NCBI RefSeq assembly: GCF_001583415.1
Contig: NZ_CP014475.1
Coordinates: 4,402,001-4,466,000, forward strand
DNA length: 64,000 nucleotides
Source of the DNA: Mycolicibacterium phlei
Lineage (GTDB): Bacteria; Actinomycetota; Actinomycetes; Mycobacteriales; Mycobacteriaceae
Direction: 5' to 3'
In this document: positions 62,722 to 64,000 of the stretch, piece after piece
Position numbering within the stretch: the stretch's first letter is position 1
Layout of the letters: every line of letters begins with the position of its first letter
Notes under the pieces: model-generated
What the model was told of the DNA's origin: nothing
The model's input: only the letters and a program-made list of their open reading frames with translations
Database searches by the model: none
Position numbers and translations under genes: made by a program

Positions 62722-62762
62722 TGCGCGAGCCCTAGTGCCCAAGTCCTAGCGCGCGAGCCTGT
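62707..62762 (+). repeat. 28-bp tandem duplication across the lpqT stop
   Basis: Two consecutive 28-bp units, both beginning GTGCCCAAGTCCTAG and continuing GCGCGAGCC with a single base change between them. The first unit holds the last codons and TAG stop of lpqT; the second is a non-coding copy that runs into the next palindrome. Confidence 0.75.
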
Positions 62763-62812
62763 AACCACGCAGGAAAAGTGCGAGTAGCGGCATGCGTGGT
62801 TACAGCCTCGCG
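62752..62812. repeat. Palindromic repeat element, copy 1
   Basis: Arms of 20 bp (62752-62771 and 62793-62812) with one mismatch, core CTGTAACCACGCA and TGCGTGGTTACAG, around a 21-base loop with AAGTGCGAGTAGCGG. The same element recurs at 63730-63790 on the other side of the DUF559 gene. It may also end lpqT and DUF559 transcription. Confidence 0.8.
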
Positions 62813-62815
62813 GCA

Positions 62816-63664
62816 TCAGGGGCGCCATCCGCGCGAGAGGAGGGCCTCGCGGGCGGCGGCCACGATCTCGTGGGGCCGGTCCTCCTTGATGACGCGCAGC
62901 ACGATGTGGCCCAGCCGCTCGATCTTCGGGATGATCCGCATGTCCTTCACGTACTGCGGGCGGTCGGTGCGGTGCTGGTCACCGTCGTACTCGGCGACGA
63001 CCTTGTAGTCCTCCCAGCCCATGTCGCAGGTACGCAGCAGTCGGCCGTCGGGGTCGTAGATCGGCACCTGAGTGGTCGGCCGCGGCAGCCCGGCGTCGAT
63101 GTACAACAACCGCAGCCAGGTCTCGCGAGGCGACGCGGCACCGCCGTCGACCAGTGCCAGCGCCTCCCGGAGTCGGTTCAGCCCGCGCGCGCCGCGGTAC
63201 CGCTCGGCCAGCAGCAGGACGCCCTCGGTCGAGAACGGGCGCGCCCGCATCAACGCGTCCATCCGCGCGACCGCCGGACCGCGCCGCAGATGCCGACCGA
63301 GGTCGAACGCGGTGCGCTCCACGGTGGCGACGAGCATGCCGTGGCGCCAACCGAATTCGTCGGGCCCGATGCGTTCGTCGCGGGTGACGACGCCCGCGGG
63401 CGGACGGGTGGCGGCGTGGACCAACTCGATGGGGGTGTCGGCGTCCACCCATTCGGCGCCGTGCACCGCCGACGCCGCGACACCGGTGAGGATTCCGCGA
63501 CGCTTCGACCACAGCGATGCGGCCAACGCCCGGTCCCGCAGCGTCAACTGCCGCCCGCGGGCGGTGTAGACGTTCGGATGGATCGCCCGGTACCACCGCG
63601 TCAGCTCGTACCGGGTGACGGAGCCGTCCGCGAGGACCTCGGAGCCGACGAAGATCTCCCCCAT
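62816..63664 (-). CDS. AbiEi-like wing plus DUF559 (endonuclease-fold) protein
   Basis: A 282-residue protein. The N-terminal half resembles AbiEi/antitoxin-like winged-helix parts (VTRYELTRWYRAIHPNVYTARGR, LWSKRRGILTGVAASAVHG); the C-terminal DUF559 domain belongs to the Vsr/PD-(D/E)XK fold with the likely metal site in VAEYDGDQHRTDRPQYVKDMRI and the E of SPRETWLRLLY. Such proteins are numerous in mycobacteria and unassigned; DNA cleavage is possible. No partner toxin (AbiEii) is nearby. Both sides of the gene carry the same palindromic repeat. Confidence 0.8.
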   Translation of the reverse strand: MGEIFVGSEVLADGSVTRYELTRWYRAIHPNVYTARGRQLTLRDRALAASLWSKRRGILTGVAASAVHGAEWVDADTPIELVHAATRPPAGVVTRDERIGPDEFGWRHGMLVATVERTAFDLGRHLRRGPAVARMDALMRARPFSTEGVLLLAERYRGARGLNRLREALALVDGGAASPRETWLRLLYIDAGLPRPTTQVPIYDPDGRLLRTCDMGWEDYKVVAEYDGDQHRTDRPQYVKDMRIIPKIERLGHIVLRVIKEDRPHEIVAAAREALLSRGWRP

Positions 63665-63729
63665 ACGCCGATCGTGAGGTCGCGCGCCGACAATCGGCGC
63701 GGTCGCGCCGGCGGCACCTGTGGATAACC

Positions 63730-63790
63730 CGCGAACCTGCAGCCACGCAGAAGAAGTGCGAGTGGCGGGCTGCGTGGTTACAGGCTCGCG
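63730..63790. repeat. Palindromic repeat element, copy 2
   Basis: Arms of 21 bp (63730-63750 and 63770-63790) with two mismatches and one wobble, right arm CTGCGTGGTTACAGGCTCGCG, loop AAGAAGTGCGAGTGGCGGG. Both the arms and the loop match copy 1 in the same orientation. Confidence 0.8.
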
Positions 63791-63805
63791 ACTTAAGGTG
63801 ACCGC

Positions 63806-64000
63806 ATGAGCGAGTGGACCGCAGCCGATCTGCCCGACTACACCGGCCGCACCGTGATCGTCACCGGCGCCACCAGCGGCCTCGGCCTGGTGACCGCCCG
63901 CGAACTGGCCCGCGTCGGCGCCAGGACGATCCTGGCGGTGCGCAACGTCGAGAAGGGTGAGAAGGCCGCCGCGACGATGTCCGGCGACGTCGAGGTGCGC
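63806..64000 (+). CDS. Short-chain dehydrogenase/reductase, N-terminal fragment
   Basis: The first 65 codons of an SDR that continues past the right edge. After WTAADLPDYTGRTVIV comes the dinucleotide-binding motif TGATSGLGLVTARELARVGA (TGxxxGxG), followed by TILAVRNVEKGEKAA, a pattern of retinol-dehydrogenase-like mycobacterial SDRs (NADP preference from the Arg after the second strand). The substrate is unknown. It starts 15 bases after the palindromic repeat. Confidence 0.85.
   Translation, partial: MSEWTAADLPDYTGRTVIVTGATSGLGLVTARELARVGARTILAVRNVEKGEKAAATMSGDVEVR

Overview
The window is chromosomal DNA of very high G+C from a mycobacterium, most likely a fast-growing Mycolicibacterium-type species. 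This rests on mycobacteria-specific families: an LpqT/LpqU pair around prs-glmU-mfd-mazG-eno-ppx (the gene order of the M. tuberculosis Rv1016c-Rv1026 block), a near-identical DosR response regulator, a Tgs-type acyltransferase, Rv1733c-, Rv2004c- and Acg-like proteins, a 13E12 (DUF222/HNH) gene, and F420-type Ddn-family reductase. I cannot name the species. Almost every base is coding; no stretch longer than about 300 bases lacks a gene or a mobile element.

Layout. 1-3.6 kb: the start of kdpD (leftward), an amidase, an exported protein built from a tandem 131-residue repeat, and an exported cupin. 3.6-9.9 kb: a self-contained catabolic cluster with a DeoR-type repressor, its probable operator, an FGGY (glycerol-kinase-like) kinase, a GlpA-like FAD/Fe-S dehydrogenase, a second FAD/NAD oxidoreductase, a small tail-anchored protein and an EutH-family permease, closed by a strong hairpin. 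9.9-11.5 kb: a Ddn-family reductase, tRNA-Leu(TAA), a frameshifted NAD(P)-binding gene and a small exported protein. 11.5-15.7 kb: a DUF222/HNH gene interrupted by one IS3-family element that is itself interrupted by a second; the target duplication and the restored reading frame can be read directly. 15.8-19.9 kb: an alpha/beta hydrolase, a PrpE-like acyl-CoA synthetase, a 35-residue Cys/His-rich peptide, a DUF4383 membrane protein and a ZIP-family permease.

19.9-48.9 kb is a hypoxia/nitrate island. narK-narGHJI (nitrate uptake and respiratory nitrate reductase) is followed by a dense set of DosR-regulon-type genes: fdxA, a Tgs/WS-DGAT acyltransferase, a PPOX-family protein, a SulP transporter coupled to a DosS/DosT-type heme sensor kinase, pfkB, hspX, PEP synthase, an Rv1733c-like membrane protein, universal stress proteins, a long hibernation factor (RafS-like), an Rv2004c-like kinase/ATPase, dosR itself, and an alternating Acg/Usp operon. 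Palindromes of the GGGAC-N4-GNCCC type (DosR boxes) lie in front of most transcription units. The genes together describe a programme for non-growing, oxygen-limited cells: alternative electron acceptor, redox carriers, storage lipid, ribosome hibernation, chaperone, gluconeogenic/glycolytic switching and flavin proteins.

49-64 kb is conserved housekeeping sequence: eno-ftsB-like-DUF501-ppx, a deletion scar holding the remains of two genes, lpqU, mfd-mazG, a TetR regulator, tRNA-Gln, glmU, prs-arsC-lpqT, then a DUF559 gene bracketed by two copies of a roughly 60-bp palindromic repeat, and the start of an SDR gene that runs off the window.
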